A DNA stretch of 64,000 nt from Ilex aquifolium (GCA_951799425.1 OX637397.1:4641001-4705000); one strand, 5' to 3'. Shown: positions 48,313-60,973, numbered from the stretch's first letter. Numbers and translations are program-made. The notes: generated from the letters alone by a model not told the origin.

Positions 48313-50946
48313 ATGGATCGTGCATTGTACATTGCTGCCAAATTCGGCAACATTGATGTTCTAATGCAAAACAAGGACAATGCATCTATCGCTATTATGC
48401 AGTGTGAATTCAAGTGGCGAGTCTGCACTTCACCTTGCAGCAAAGAATGGACACTACGACGTAGTTCTAACACTCATCAGTTGTGCAACATCACTTGATG
48501 CATCAGAGCTTGAAAGTAGAGTTGGCGCAGTCAAGGAATGCTAAGGTTCACAAATGAGGATGGAGACACAGCCTTGCACGAAGCTGTTCGATATAATCGG
48601 TTTGATGTGGTTGAGTTTTTAACAAAGGAAGATCCAGAGTATTCATATGCTGCCAATAACGATGGGGAGACTCCACTTTACATTGCTGCCGAATGGGGAT
48701 TTCATGAGTTAGTGGAGGTGATCTTGAAAACATGCAAATCACCAGTTTATGGTGGCCTAGGTGGTACAACAGCTATACATGGGGCAGAACTCCGAGAATG
48801 AAGGTACATAGGATTCCATGATTATTATTATTATTTTTTAGCGATGTGTATATGGGGATGGGGACAACGATGTTCGAACTCGCGACCATTAAATCCAACG
48901 ATGGGGTGTGGCTATTAGTTTCAACTACAAGCTACTAATTTCTTTATTAAAAAAAAAATTAGATTAATTTTGATTTTCTTTTTTTTTTCTATGACATTTT
49001 GCTAACATGTGTGTTATTTTATCTTTATTCTTATCACCTTCTCCCGCAGGTATAAGAAAATTAGTGGATTGGAACAAATCTATAGTTAAGAAAACAGATG
49101 AAAATGGGCAAACTCCACTTCATTATGCAACACGGTTTGCCAGGTGGTATAATATTGTATCTCAACTATTAGATGCGGATAATTCTATCGCATATGTTAT
49201 AGATAATGACAAGAATACAGCTCTTCACCTAGCAGCTATGACAGGTAATAATTGTATATTTGAAGAGATCAAATTACACACTCCTGATTGTTGGGAAATT
49301 GTGAATGGTAAAAGACAAAATATACTTCACATTGCATTGGAGCATGGCAGGAAGTACACAGCTAAATACATCCTAGAAAACAACCAAGGAATCAACACTC
49401 TTATAACGCAGAAAGACGTTGATGCCAACACACCTCTCCATTAGATGGTTGATTCTAACTGCTTTGTGCCTGGAATCATACATCATGATATGGTGGCCAA
49501 GAACGCCTTAAACAAGAAAAACTTGACTCCGTTAGACATGGTACCTGATTATGGCAGAGATGTAGAGGTAAGGATGCCTGACTTTTTTCTTATTATATAT
49601 GTTTAAGGAGTGAGCAAGCATGACCTGCCATTATAAGACTAAAAAGAACAAGGGTAAATTCATGTCCTTGCTCTTCGAAGTATACATTCAGACTCACTTT
49701 TGTGACCGAATTTTCTAATTTTATCGTTATAGTTATTAAAAATTTTGAACTGTTTTAAATGGCCCTATTGCTCAAATCACATAATTGGAAGTTGAGAGAC
49801 CAAAATCTATATATTGGAAAATGCTACTTGGACCTAATATGAAGACCTAATCTCGGGACCTAATTCACAACTAATCAAATGGTTCCAAAATTGGATTGAA
49901 AGTGGGTTTTATCTAACTTTAGAACTCACAATTAAACATGGCTGCATTGAATTAAGTTCCTAATTAGGTCCCCAAATAAAGTTTATATTATCCAAATAAA
50001 AAAAAAGGAGGATTTAATCATTAATGATCGAGGGATTACGGTATATCATTTTGCTACAACTGCATAGATATCCTCCCACAACATTGTGGTTCTATCCCTG
50101 TTTCTTAATTTTCATGGGACAAGAATGTCCCATGACTCCCATCTATATTGACCCACTTTAATATACTAGAAAGGTACATAGGTCTTTGTTTTTTTTCTTA
50201 ATTTTGATAAGAAATGGCGTATAATTCATTTGATTCATAACAACCTTATATCATTATGGAGGAAAAGTAATAAAAAAAATTTGGTGCTTTGTCCTGCCAA
50301 ATATATAAATCATCACAATTGATGTGTTTGTTTTCTGTGTAATATGTAATTCTATCAGGACACACTCATAAACGCAAGTGTTACATGGAGTTGGCGGAAA
50401 GAAGTGAGCAGAAGTCAACACGAGAGAAAGATAACCATCACAAAGGAAGATCGGAAAGCTGCAGAGAAGAAAAGACTAGCAGAAAAGAAGGAAAAACTAG
50501 CAGTGATAAGGAAAATATCTGACACTAATATAATAGTGGCTACACTCATAGTCACCGTAAGGTTCGCGACTGGATTCACCATGCCTGGTGGCTACAACCA
50601 AAGTGGCACTACAAACCCAGTCCCAAGAATGACTGCTCTACCACGAAAATCTGCTTTTCAAGCATTTATCATATTAGATGCTATAGCCCTTCTACTCTCT
50701 TGTGTAGTTATATTTCTCAACTTTTGGGGGACATGTATTGATAACCTAGAAACTGCCCAAAAGTTTGCCCTTGTCACTATGCTTCTGGTCACTGGAGCCA
50801 TTGGAGCGATGATGATTGCATTCAGTACAGCGACTTATGTGGTTTTGATACAATCATCTGCCCTTGCAATCGCCACATGTCTTGTTGGTGTCGTATCTAT
50901 CCCCGTTTCCTTTGTATTGTGTTGTAGACTTACTCCTATGGAGTAA
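48313..50946 (+). pseudogene. Ankyrin-PGG gene 3, three exons kept but frame broken
   Basis: Exons correspond to 48313-48803, 49050-49567 and 50359-50946, with normal GT-AG borders. Relative to gene 1, exon 1 has lost about 92 bp near 48378, which shifts the frame and leads to a stop at 48496-48498. It also lacks 1 bp near 48537 and 2 bp before the donor, so exon 1 ends in the wrong phase. Exon 2 has an in-frame TAG at 49442-49444, replacing the codon after TPLH. Exon 3 is open and encodes MPGGYNQSG with four hydrophobic segments. It carries unusual changes such as VTVRFATGF and NPVPRM. A translated product would be about 61 residues from the first ATG. The upstream region and TATA-like box are retained, so transcription is possible. 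Confidence 0.88.
49828..49974. mobile_element. Small MITE in intron 2 of gene 3
   Basis: Same element and same surroundings as 11627-11775. The insertion therefore predates the duplication that produced the two intron copies. Confidence 0.6.
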
Positions 50947-51426
50947 ATTCTTGTTTGATTTCAGGCGAGAGCTTTTTTTTTACCATAATATGGTCTTTTG
51001 TTATATTTATTACTATTTTTAAAATTTTTTTTTTTTTAATTTTTTGTTGTTTGTCAGAAATATGGTATTAATTATATATATTTTTTTTAATATGGGAATG
51101 TCAGTTGAGTTTGTTCAAGTTAGTGATTGTGTATAAATATTCTGGACATAATATTAGTTTCTAATATATTATAAGACTGTACAGCTATTTTGTATTTTGA
51201 GAACTCTTATTGCCCTATCCAGATTGTTTGAAAATTGTGAATGACAAAAGACAAGATATACTACAAAACTAATGCTATTGGAACTTAATTTAAGGACTAA
51301 ATGTATTGTGGCCGTTGAATTGATAATAAAATGCATCAATACTAGGACCTGCTAATAATTCAATAGTCACAATCATTAAGTTTTCAAATTATGTCTCATA
51401 TTTGGGCAACACTTCTTTGTTTGATG
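50947..51426 (+). other. 3' flank of gene 3
   Basis: Matches the 3' flanks of gene 2 (36260-36850) and of the fragment at 29940-31130. No gene is seen. Confidence 0.5.
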
Positions 51427-51434
51427 GCCACTCT

Positions 51435-51781
51435 AGGAAAAGTCTACGGTATCCCAAAAAAAAAAAATCAGTATTATGCCGTCAATTATTATTTTTTATG
51501 ATAAAATTACAACTTTGAAAGGAAAAATTACAACTGCTTAAGGGAGATGATGATTGATCATAGACTTTTCTTAAGCAGCTATAACTTTTCTCTTATGAAT
51601 TATAATTTGACCTTTAAAAGTTATAACTTAACATTTGATAGTTGTAATTTAACCTTTTATAGTTGTAACTTCAGTATCGATCAAATCTTTTATGATCGAT
51701 CATGACATTTATAAGTTGTAACTTACACTTTAAAAAAATTATAACTTAACCTTAAAAAAGTACGGTACCGTAGCCTTTCCT
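51435..51781. mobile_element. MITE with 8 bp target duplication and visible empty site
   Basis: The ends are AGGAAAAGTCTACGGTATC and GGTACCGTAGCCTTTCCT, which are inverted. GCCACTCT flanks both sides (51427-51434 and 51782-51789). The paralogous DNA at about 31107-31130 reads through as GATGGCCACTTCAAGTCCTA, without the element. The 8 bp duplication suggests the hAT superfamily. Confidence 0.8.
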
Positions 51782-52378
51782 GCCACTCTTAAGTCCTATT
51801 TCATATTCATTGTTTCTGGTGTCTTGCTTTGTAAAAAATGGATTGTGAACTCTAAAATTCACAAAAAGAATAGTGTTTAATGAAAATTTTTATTAAATAT
51901 GATGTAAATACATACAAATTTATCATATTATCGACTAATAGAAAAAAAAATTAAAATTTGTTAAAGTGCGCACCTATAAATGATTCTTTTGGCTTCACCC
52001 CAGTCGTGAATCGTGATGCCACTTGCAAATCAAGAGAAGGTTTAATTAAAATATTGTATAATTACTAGTCTATACCATTTTTAGAGTTTGGTAATGCTTT
52101 TTTTCACTCGTAGTCTTCAAGTTTGTTTATCGTCTCGGTTAAAAATTAGAATGACTCGATTTTAAGCTTCTTAGTCTTACTTTATGTGTTTGTTTCTTCT
52201 GCTGATGGAACTCTACCCTTGTGAGGCGAATGTATTTTATAAACATGATTTTACGTCAAAAACGTGGGTTTAAATCACACTTTCATGTGACCAAAATCGA
52301 ATCAGAAATCGCAGTACAAATAGATAAGTCTGAGGAACCCTAATGAAGTGCAGCAAATTGTGAAAGAAGTCCAAAAAA

Positions 52379-52500
52379 ATGTTAGTTGCTGAGGAAACTT
52401 CTCTGCAGGCTACGAAGTCCATCCCTGGTCTTAATGATGACAGAGCTAATGCATCAGCCATTGCGCAAAGAGCTCAAAACCTGAGGCTGCCAATGAGTTG
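52379..52500 (+). other. Exon-like gene fragment of unknown origin
   Basis: The frame from the ATG at 52379 reads LVAEETSLQATKSIPGLND and RANASAIAQRAQN, which looks like real protein sequence. No matching upstream exon or intron structure is seen, and it runs into AT-rich non-coding DNA. I do not recognise the family. It may be a captured or relic exon. Confidence 0.35.
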
Positions 52501-52850
52501 TCGTTTTGAGTTTATATCGTGTCTAAGTCATTTCGTGTCAAAATTTACTCAATTCGTATCTGAACTATTTGTAATTGTATACAATTAGGCTCATGTTGTG
52601 TTGAGTTAATGTCGTATATGAGCTCGTCTTGATCTATTTGTTTATAGGAACTCACAGATCCAAATCCATCTATTTATCACAAAAATCTACTAATTGCAAG
52701 TCGATTTCATATTGAATTTACAAATTGTATCTAGAATTACCAGTCCTATTGAGAAATCCCTCTTACACTGAACAAAATGGGCTCTGGCTTGATCAACAAA
52801 ACATACCTTCTATTCATCGTCTATAAAATTTTGACTGTAGCATGTTGCAC

Positions 52851-52979
52851 AAGAAAATAACCATGGTCTTTCGTGGCCTTCTTGATCGAGAACTCATCCA
52901 TCAGGCGAACTATGATTACCCTTTGAAGCATCAACCCTTTAGCATCCAAGTTTTCAGTAGGAATTATGATATTCCATGG
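52851..52979 (-). pseudogene. NRPE7: Second NRPD7/NRPE7-like fragment
   Basis: On the minus strand it reads PWNIIIPTENLDAKGLMLQ, then RVIIVRLMDEFSIKKATKD. It is the same part of the protein as at 640-831, and here Glu replaces the stop. The match ends at the CCATGG of the PWN codons, so the start codon and first residues are missing; after KATKD the text diverges. Bases 53520-53730 match the leader flank of the first copy (1270-1480), with LTR-like DNA in place of the intervening part. Confidence 0.8.
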
Positions 52980-53260
52980 TGTTGGAAGAGATTGTTATGG
53001 TCAGTCCGAGTCTTCGGCTAATGAAAAGGAGAGGCACGATCCTAGTATTAACAGTTGTCATAGTAATCTCTAATTTGAATTGTAAACCAGTTCAAATTCT
53101 TTAGTCTTAGAAATCAGTAGTTTTAGTTACTTTAAACATCTATATAAAGTGTACCTGCATTGTACAAATTTGGAAGGCAATACGATTCAATATTGTCACT
53201 ATCTCTTCGGATCCTCCTTTGTCTCTAATTCTATTTTTTCATTACAAACTAAGTCACCAA
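52980..53260 (+). mobile_element. LTR-like relic (probably Copia)
   Basis: It begins TGTTGGAAGAGATTG exactly where the NRPE7 similarity stops. It contains a TATA-like TCTATATAAAG near 53141-53151. No coding part is present. The right end is approximate. Confidence 0.4.
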
Positions 53261-53519
53261 TTATTATCACTCAAAATTCATTTGCAAAATCACGACGAGT
53301 TTGATGATTGTCATTTAACTGTTCTTTTAAATTTTCTCTCTTAGTCAATGCTCTCCTAATAATTGGATTCTTAATTTTTACTTTCTCGAAAATTAGACTG
53401 CGATATTTGAAATTTGACTATAATAAACTACATTTTAAAATAAATTATTTCGATTGATTGGTTTTCATTATGATTTTAACTTATGAATAAGTAATAAGTT
53501 ACTCCCACTGAAAAACTAT

Positions 53520-53730
53520 TCTGGCCCCAAGAAACATATTTAATATTGACTTGATTTTTAAAATTCCTCGCTCTCTCCCTATGACACAATAAGAAATAGT
53601 TGTGACAAGTATGTTAGAACAATTCATAATCCATAGACAATGGCAATGCCAACGGTTGAAACTTGTATTGCATCAACCTCAACCAAGTGTACATCAACTA
53701 CATATATACATCTGCGTCCATATCATCAAA
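53520..53730 (-). repeat. Copy of the NRPE7 upstream flank
   Basis: Matches 1270-1480, including TTGACTTGATTTTTAAAATT, AGACAATGGCAATGCCAAC and TTGTATTGCATCAACCTCA. It shows that the fragment at 52851 and its leader were duplicated together. Confidence 0.85.
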
Positions 53731-54211
53731 AGTGTGAGGGGGGGGGGAGGTTGTGGTTGGTGGTGGGACGGAGAGAATCAGAAGGACAACGAAAGAATAG
53801 AGAGAAATGATATAAAGCTTGAGGGTATTATGAACACGTAATTTGTTTCTACCAAATTGAACAGTAAGTCCGTTAGGCATAGAACCATTAAATTGGATGA
53901 ATCACAATGAAACGCACCACCACATCTTTCTCAATTTTCGGCATCTTTTCATTCATGAAGATGGGATTTTACCTAGGCATGTGAAGAATTCCGTCAAATT
54001 TAACCGTAAATTTTGACGGAATGACCATATTAACACAAATGGTATAGTTCAACGGTTAAATTGACACAAATAAGAGTTCATATACTAAATTAACACAAAT
54101 GGTATAGTTTAGAGGTCAAATAGATAGTTGACTCTTTGAATTTGAAGCAATTAATACAATGCTTGAACGAGAAAAACATTTGCCGGATCCAACCGCCTCA
54201 TAAAATGCCTA

Positions 54212-54340
54212 TTTTTTTTTTTTTTTTTTGGGAGGGGGAGAGGGGGAGGGGGGAAGGGGGAAGGGGGATTGAACCCTTAACCTCAAGAAGACAAAGCCTT
54301 CACATAGTAAGGAGTACCATTAGACCAAAGACCCATTGGT
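54212..54340 (-). mobile_element. tRNA-derived SINE with 16 bp target duplication
   Basis: CCTCATAAAATGCCTA flanks both ends (54196-54211 and 54341-54356). On the minus strand TGGTCTAATGG (54327-54317) is box A-like and GGTTAAGGGTTCAATCC (54282-54266) is box B-like. A C-rich tract and a poly(A) tail, seen as T at 54212-54229, follow. It looks like a complete, fairly young SINE. Confidence 0.88.
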
Positions 54341-54712
54341 CCTCATAAAATGCCTATAAAAGGGCATGTGGTCTCTCAATTTATGCATCTGAATTGAGAG
54401 TGTTTTTTACCCACTATCTATTCAATGATTGTGATTATCAAGTTTACTTTTTAAGTTCATGTATCATTACTCTTCTTTATTTTACGGGTGGTATGACAAT
54501 CTCATGCCCTGGTCCATATCAAGCTGGAAAAAGATGCAAAGGGATTAAAAATTCTTTATTCTGTATTGTCTGTTTGTGTTGGAGTGGATTAAAATTTCAA
54601 TATAATGGTAGAGTAATGCAATTGAAAATTCAGAAAAATATTAACAATGCATGTTAGGTTGAACAACCCAAATTAAAATACCCATTGTCTGTTTGTGTTG
54701 GAGTTGAGTAAA

Positions 54713-54844
54713 TCTATAATATAAAATAGGACAAGCTTCAATAAGTCCATTTGACGGTCTCAAATAGACTCATCCAACGGCCACCAACATCCCTCTCAAA
54801 ATCATTCATATTGCACCGTGCCTTTAAGCACGGGTTAGCTCTAG
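54713..54844 (+). mobile_element. Miniature Helitron, 132 bp
   Basis: It starts TCTATAATATAAAATAGG after an A. It ends with the perfect hairpin CGTGCCTTTAAGCACG, then GGTTAGCT, then CTAG, followed by T. The ends are like those of the 4 kb Helitron at 12328-16315. It sits upstream of gene 4. Confidence 0.7.
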
Positions 54845-55111
54845 TTCATTATAATGTAGAATAGCATGTGGGATCAGTGGCAGTGACAATTATAACATTC
54901 AGAGACAGATTTTTTTTATTGACCTAATTTATTGATTTAATTCATTATGATTTTTAAATTGATTGTAGATTGATCCACTGGTAGTAAAATCACAACATTA
55001 AGTTAATAAATTAGATCAAATTTTTAGAATCCCTTACACGTGATTGAATAGCGTGTGTGACTGGTGGCTTTTCAACAACCCAACTCATGAAAAGGACGGG
55101 TATGGTAGTGA

Positions 55112-55120
55112 CTATTTAAT
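55112..55120 (+). promoter_or_regulatory. TATA-like box of ankyrin-PGG gene 4
   Basis: CTATTTAAT lies 221 bp before the ATG at 55333. The longer spacing comes partly from a duplicated ATGACTTGGT-CATTCATTC stretch at about 55131 and 55210. Confidence 0.35.
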
Positions 55121-55332
55121 TAATGGAGCTTATGACTTGGTCATTCATTCAAATCACTTTCAAGTGAAGAATCCATAAGACTTGTATAATTCATTTAATG
55201 GATCGGTGCATATGACTTGGTGGGTCATTCATTCAAATCAACTGGAAGATCAAGCGTCCACAAAGTAGTTCGCATACTATCGATATCCATCTTGAATTCA
55301 TTATTCGATTGAGGAAGAAGGTTGATCTTTAC

Positions 55333-58300
55333 ATGGATCCTGAATTGTACAGGGCTGCCGCGTCCGGTGAAATTGATGTGGTGGTGCAAAACAAGGACAA
55401 AATCATGGAGGAATTGACTCCAAACCGCAATACTGTTCTCCATATTGCATCCCAATTTGGTAATAAAGAATGTGTATCGAAAATTCTATCAATTCATCCA
55501 TCGTTGTTGCTTCGGGTGAATTCAAGTGGCGAGTCTGCGCTTCACCCTGCCGCAAAGCATGGATACTTCGACGTAGTCGTCGCACTCGTCAATTGTGCAG
55601 CATCATCACTTGATGCATCAGAGGATTCAGAGCTTGAGAGTGGAGGAGTTGTAGTGAAGGAGATGCTGATGAGGATGACAAATGAGGATGGAGACACAGC
55701 CCTGCATGAAGCTGTGAGGTATAATCACATTGAAGTGGTCAAGTTTCTTATACAAGAAGACTCTGAGTTTTCATATAGTGCTAATATTGCTGGGGAGACT
55801 CCACTTTATATTGCTGCGAGGAGGTGCTATGATGACTTGGTAGAAGTTATCTTGGAAACATGCACATCACCACCAGCTTATGGTGGCCCATATGGTAGTA
55901 CAGCTTTACATGGGGCAGTAATTTCCAGAAGTAAAGGTATAGCAACCTACATGATGGTTAGGCCTTTCAAAGGATTGGGTCAGGATCAAATTTCCTTTGA
56001 TCCATATCCAAATCCAATATAACAACTCTAATCCATAGCTAATTCGAACATCAACAACTTTCATTTTCATAGATAGTACATTTCCAATTCCATAAAAAAC
56101 TAATTGTTTATGTTGATTTTTTTTAGTTTTTATATGAATTTTAACCTATATTTTATTACATAATCCTTCAATTTCATCATCTATTTAGTTGCATATATCA
56201 AAAATTCGGGTCAAATCTGAGTATGATTGAATTTAGTATGTCCAGATTCGAATTCATATAATATGATATAACCACTTCATATACGAATTCCAATTTGAAG
56301 TAGAATTATTGACAAAATATGTCAACAACACTTGAATAATGGGATTCGATTCAAGCCAAATCTGAATCAAGATCCTATACATGATTATTATTTGCTCCTA
56401 GGATGTGAAAAAAAGAGGAACTGAACATCCAAAAGAAAGCTGTCTCTAATGGGCATGGAAGGGCAATCAGTCTTGATGGTTTGGAAAATGCATTAGTATG
56501 ATCTACAAAAACAATTTAACATTTACATTCTGTGGGGACAAAATCAAAAGTAATCAATACTTTTATTTGTTTTGATTTTGATTAATTTTGATTTTCTATT
56601 CCCTATGACATTTTTTGCTAACATATGATTTGTTTTTATCATTCTGTCCAGAATGTATAAGAACACTAGTGGATTGGAACAAATCTCTAGTAAAGGAAAC
56701 AGATGAAAAAGGATGTAGTCCACTCCATCATGACGCATTGTTTGGATCTACATTTGCAGATAATTCTATTGCACATATATTCTCCCAATTAGATACGGAT
56801 AATTCTATTGCTTCACAACTACTAAATGCGAATAGTTCTATTGTATATCTTGTAGACAATGACAAGAATACAGCTCTTCATATAGCAGTTAGTACATGCA
56901 ATTATTTTGTAGCTGTATACCTCATATTACGATGTGAAACCCCGGAAAATTTGAACTATTCACAAAGGGGCAAAACAATAACTTGCCACTATGAACGGGT
57001 TGCGAACCTAAATTTTTCTAGAGCTCGGATGACGAAACGGATTTCTCCGTTGAATTCGTCTCGCGAAATCTAGTGACCATGTAAAATTTCATCAAATTCC
57101 GAAATAGTCGGATTTTTCACGTTTTACGAGACAGTCGGGTCTCGGGTGACCCCAAAAACGAAATTTTGGACAAAATGTGAGAAAATTGAAAATAATTTAA
57201 TTAGAGTTCATAGAAAATAATTTGAACTTAAATCGGGACGAATTTTAATCGTTTCGGGACGAAAATAAACCCGAACGAAGAGGGGGCGTGTGGCGCGATC
57301 TGAACCACACATTGAAAAATATAAATAGGCTTAAAATTCTGATTTTCAGCAGATATTTCTGCTGAAATCAGTCTGTGTTCAGACGTTGAAGGGAGAGAGG
57401 AGAAAAATTTGATCTCCAAGCTTCCCGCTCCGATTCCGGGAGTTCCGTCCGTCGGAATTCGTCGATTCAAAAGGCAAAGTTCATCTACGCGACGAGGGCT
57501 ACGCGTGGGTACCAAAAACCACAAGTTTCACCGAAGGTGAACGGGTGGGGGTGTACGAAAAACAAGATTCGAGTTGTATTTCTTTGCTCGGATTCCGTCG
57601 AGCTAGAAGGGAGAAGTGATCACGTCGACGAGGGCTATGCGTGGGTACCAAAAATGAAGATTTTCACCGAAGGTGAAAAATCGGGATTTGGAAAAATCAA
57701 GCTTCGAGTTGGGTTTTCGGGTCTTGGGAGCTTCCTACGGGATTCTCACGCTACAAGAGGTAGGGGTTCTCCTACTTGGGTTGATTTCTTACCTAGAAAT
57801 GCCTATGATAAATGGGCTGGATATATATATATATATGTATATCTATATATATTGACCTATGTATACATATATTTATATGTATATGGTTATGGAATAATGA
57901 AGATGGTGGGTAGGTTGTTAGAAAATTACACTTGCCTATTGGTGGAATTTAGGTAAAATAATTTTATCATAAATGGGTATGTAGAAATTGCCTATTGGAA
58001 TTTCTTGAATTATGTGGAAATTGGGCATGATATGTGTTACCATGTTGTTTGCCTTGAAGATGTTTGACAAAATACCTAAATGGATTGAAATTGTTATATG
58101 ATAAATAACATGTTATGTCTTATGTGGTAAATGAAAATCATATGTGTACGATATGATTTATGTTGAAATTGTGAATGTCAGATATATATTTTGATATATC
58201 AATTGTTGTGATGAAGTATGGAATTTATACGTTTATAATGTAAATTGTCATGGAATGGAATTGATTATGTTAATTTAGTCCATATGGCATGCATTATATA

Positions 58301-60197
58301 TGTGACATAATGTTATTGCAATGATACATCGCATTGCATATGCACGGGGAATTCACATAATGAGTGGTGTGTGTGTGTGCATGGTTGTTGTTAATACCAT
58401 ATGTTGGAATGTGGTAGAGACAGTTCATATGGCATTCATTACATATGAACCTTGCATGAGAGAAGCAATGGGTCATTACATTGCATATGTACGAGAACAT
58501 CACATACATGGACATTGTGTCATAAGGATGTTGTGCATGGGTGTTTGTACCACAATCTATGTGGTATTAAATGCATATGGTCATGGAAATTGCTCATTGG
58601 CATTATTGCATATAGAGCATGACATTGGTAACTCCATTCATGGACATTAGTCATTAGTGGAGGCATGTGTAGGTGGTGCATGGTTAATCAACACCTTGTT
58701 TGGTGCTTGATATGTGGACTCGGGAGAAAAGTGGATCGACGATCCTTTTTGAGTCGCATGGTTGCATTGCATAAGTAAAACTTGTGTCTGGGTATAGCAA
58801 GAAGGGGCATGGCGACTTCCTCGGGTGAAAGACCCGGAATCACTTGGTTCAGTCACTCCCCTGAGGTGAAATTCCGGAAAAGTGACATGGTGTACGGAAC
58901 CGGCGGTGTAATTCCAAAATCCGTTGCCCAACAAGACACAAGATTTTGATATAAAATATACTCATCCAATGAGTATCATATTTTCCGTCGAAGACGGGTT
59001 CATTACACATTGCATTGTGTTGTGGGAGTCGGGAAGGACTCGGGTTGTGTTACATGATTGAGTCTCATCTCACTCATAGCATGTGGTACACATTGGCATT
59101 CGCATTGTGTTGAGGAGCCAGGGAGGGCTCGGGTTGAGTACATAAGTCTCATCTCATTTCATGGGGCTTAGGTAGCCCGGTTTAACATACATGACATTGA
59201 CATGTAAAGGGAGTCAGAGTGGACTCGGGTTGAGTGCACATGGGTGGGTCTCACCTCATTCATGGCATGACATTATAGCATTACATCATTTAATTATATA
59301 TTATTTGATGGAATGGTTACGGATTTATAGATGTTGCATGTGAACATTTCATATACATATAGGCTGAGGAGTAGCCTCTGTAGGAAATACTCTACTGGGC
59401 GTTGGCTCACCCTATACGGGAACACATTTCAGGTGGGAGAGATACACCGGCGGATGGCTCCATTTTGGACCCTTGTGCTTGAAGAAAGCCGCATGTGGCT
59501 TTACTTAATGTTTTGTGTAATTACATGTTAGAAACTATATTTTGGGGCATGTAATGCGTAAAATAATTGTAATAGAACTTATAAAGACTATTGTTAGATT
59601 AGTCTTTCATGTTTTGATTTAAGTATGGTTAATTGGACCCAGTGTGGCCAATGTTTACTTATACATGGACCCGGTGCGGCCATTGCTTTATATTTGACCT
59701 CGGATGGGTCTGGTAATTGTGTATTGCACAGGTTGGGTATTGGGTAGAGCTCCCCATACAAAGGAGACTCTGCCCAAATTTTGTTAAGTTATGGACCCCG
59801 GTAAATGGGGCATAACAGTGTGATATCGAGATACTAGGTATCTGCAGGTATTCCGCGGGTTGATGGGTAATCAACGGACCCCTGGATTTAGGGGCGTCAC
59901 ATACGATGCCCAGATTGTCGTGAAATGATGAATGGTAAAAGACAAAATATTCTTCACATCGCACTGGAGCATGAAGACGAGAACATGGTACAATGCCTTT
60001 TAGATACCTTCAGAGGAACCTGCAACGATCTTGTAACACAGAAAGACGTAGATGGCAACACACCTCTCCATTTGATGGCTGCTTCCAATCTCAAAATACC
60101 TCAACTCATACATCATTTTATGGCGGATAAGGCAGCCTTAAACAAGCAAAATTGCACTCCCCTGGACATGGCACCTAGAAAACATGGTGATTTATGG
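55333..60197 (+). pseudogene. Ankyrin-PGG gene 4, exon 2 split by a solo LTR, PGG exon absent
   Basis: Exon 1 (55333-55936) is open, starts MDPELYRAAASGEIDVVVQN and ends in phase 1 at a GT donor, as in genes 1 and 2. Its ankyrin units include TVLHIAS, SALHPAA, TALHEAV, TPLYIAA and TALHGAV. Exon 2 starts at 56652 with ECIRTLVDWNKSLVKETDE and contains extra DNSIA-type repeats. It is interrupted at 56934 by an LTR insertion and resumes at 59909 with the MMNGKRQNILHIALEHEDE stretch, ending at a GTAAGA donor after 60197. Intron-2-like DNA continues to about 61145 and then stops matching; no PGG exon is found. The copy has lost its membrane part and is a pseudogene. Exon 1 alone could still be transcribed. 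Confidence 0.88.
56935..59901 (+). mobile_element. Solo LTR of about 2.97 kb (Gypsy, probably Tekay/Del-like) inside gene 4
   Basis: It begins TGAAACCCCGG and ends GGGGCGTCACA. TACGATG flanks both sides (56928-56934 and 59902-59908). It interrupts an ankyrin exon that is continuous in genes 1-3. I see one LTR and no internal genes, so it is a solo LTR fossil. A TATA-like TATAAATAGG is near 57319. Length and end motifs suit the long LTRs of Tekay/Del chromoviruses. The near-perfect flanks suggest moderate age. Confidence 0.75.
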
Positions 60198-60703
60198 GTA
60201 AGAATGCCAAACCTTTTTCTTATGTTTAAGGAGTTATGATGGTGATATATGTCATTCAATTAATAAAAAGAACGACGAAAAATTTACACTGATGTTGGTT
60301 TTCGAAGTATGCGTTCAGTTTCACTTTTGTCTCTTAATGTTTTAATTTTATGGTTCTAGTTCTTAAATTTTTTAATCTATTTTTAAATGGTCCTACTGCT
60401 CAATTTTGTCCAAATATAATTATTTTTTTAAAAAACTTTAAGGACTAAAATCACTGAATTAAAAGTTGAGGGACTAAAGCAAGAGTATGTGCATACTTCA
60501 CGGCCACCAACGTAGTTTACCCAAATTGAAAAAAAGAAAAAGAAAAAAGGAAGGGTTTAATCTCTAGTGATCAAGGGATTGGTCTATCTTTTGCTACAGC
60601 TGCATATATATCCTCCCGCTACATGGGGGTTCTTCCCCTCTTCCCTAATTTTTCATGGGACAAGAATATCCCAGGACTCCCATCTATCTTGATCTACTCT
60701 ATT

Positions 60704-60965
60704 TATGGGTGTTAATCGAATCGAGTTTTGTAAGTTTGAGTTCCAGTCTGTCGAGTTTGTATTCTAAACGAGCTGAACTTAAACAATTTTTTAGGATCGT
60801 TTTAAGTGAGCTCGAGTAGCTCGACTATTTTACATATAAATGAATCGAGCCTTTTAAAACGAGCTTAAAAAATTATTTAAGTTCATCTCGTTTAAAATAC
60901 GAGTCAAGCACGAGCCGTGTCCTATTCGAGCCGAATCCAAATAACTCGTCTTGATTAACACCCTA
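60704..60965. mobile_element. hAT-type MITE, 262 bp
   Basis: It starts TATGGGTGTTAATCGA and ends GATTAACACCCTA. ACTCTATT is duplicated on both sides (60696-60703 and 60966-60973). An 8 bp duplication and a GGGTGTTAATC end are usual for hAT MITEs. It lies in the intron-2-like DNA after gene 4 exon 2. Confidence 0.85.
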
Positions 60966-60973
60966 ACTCTATT

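Noticed and set aside
57537-57956. 139-codon frame inside the solo LTR
   Set aside because: It lies wholly in LTR leader-type DNA and shows no domain; not treated as a gene.
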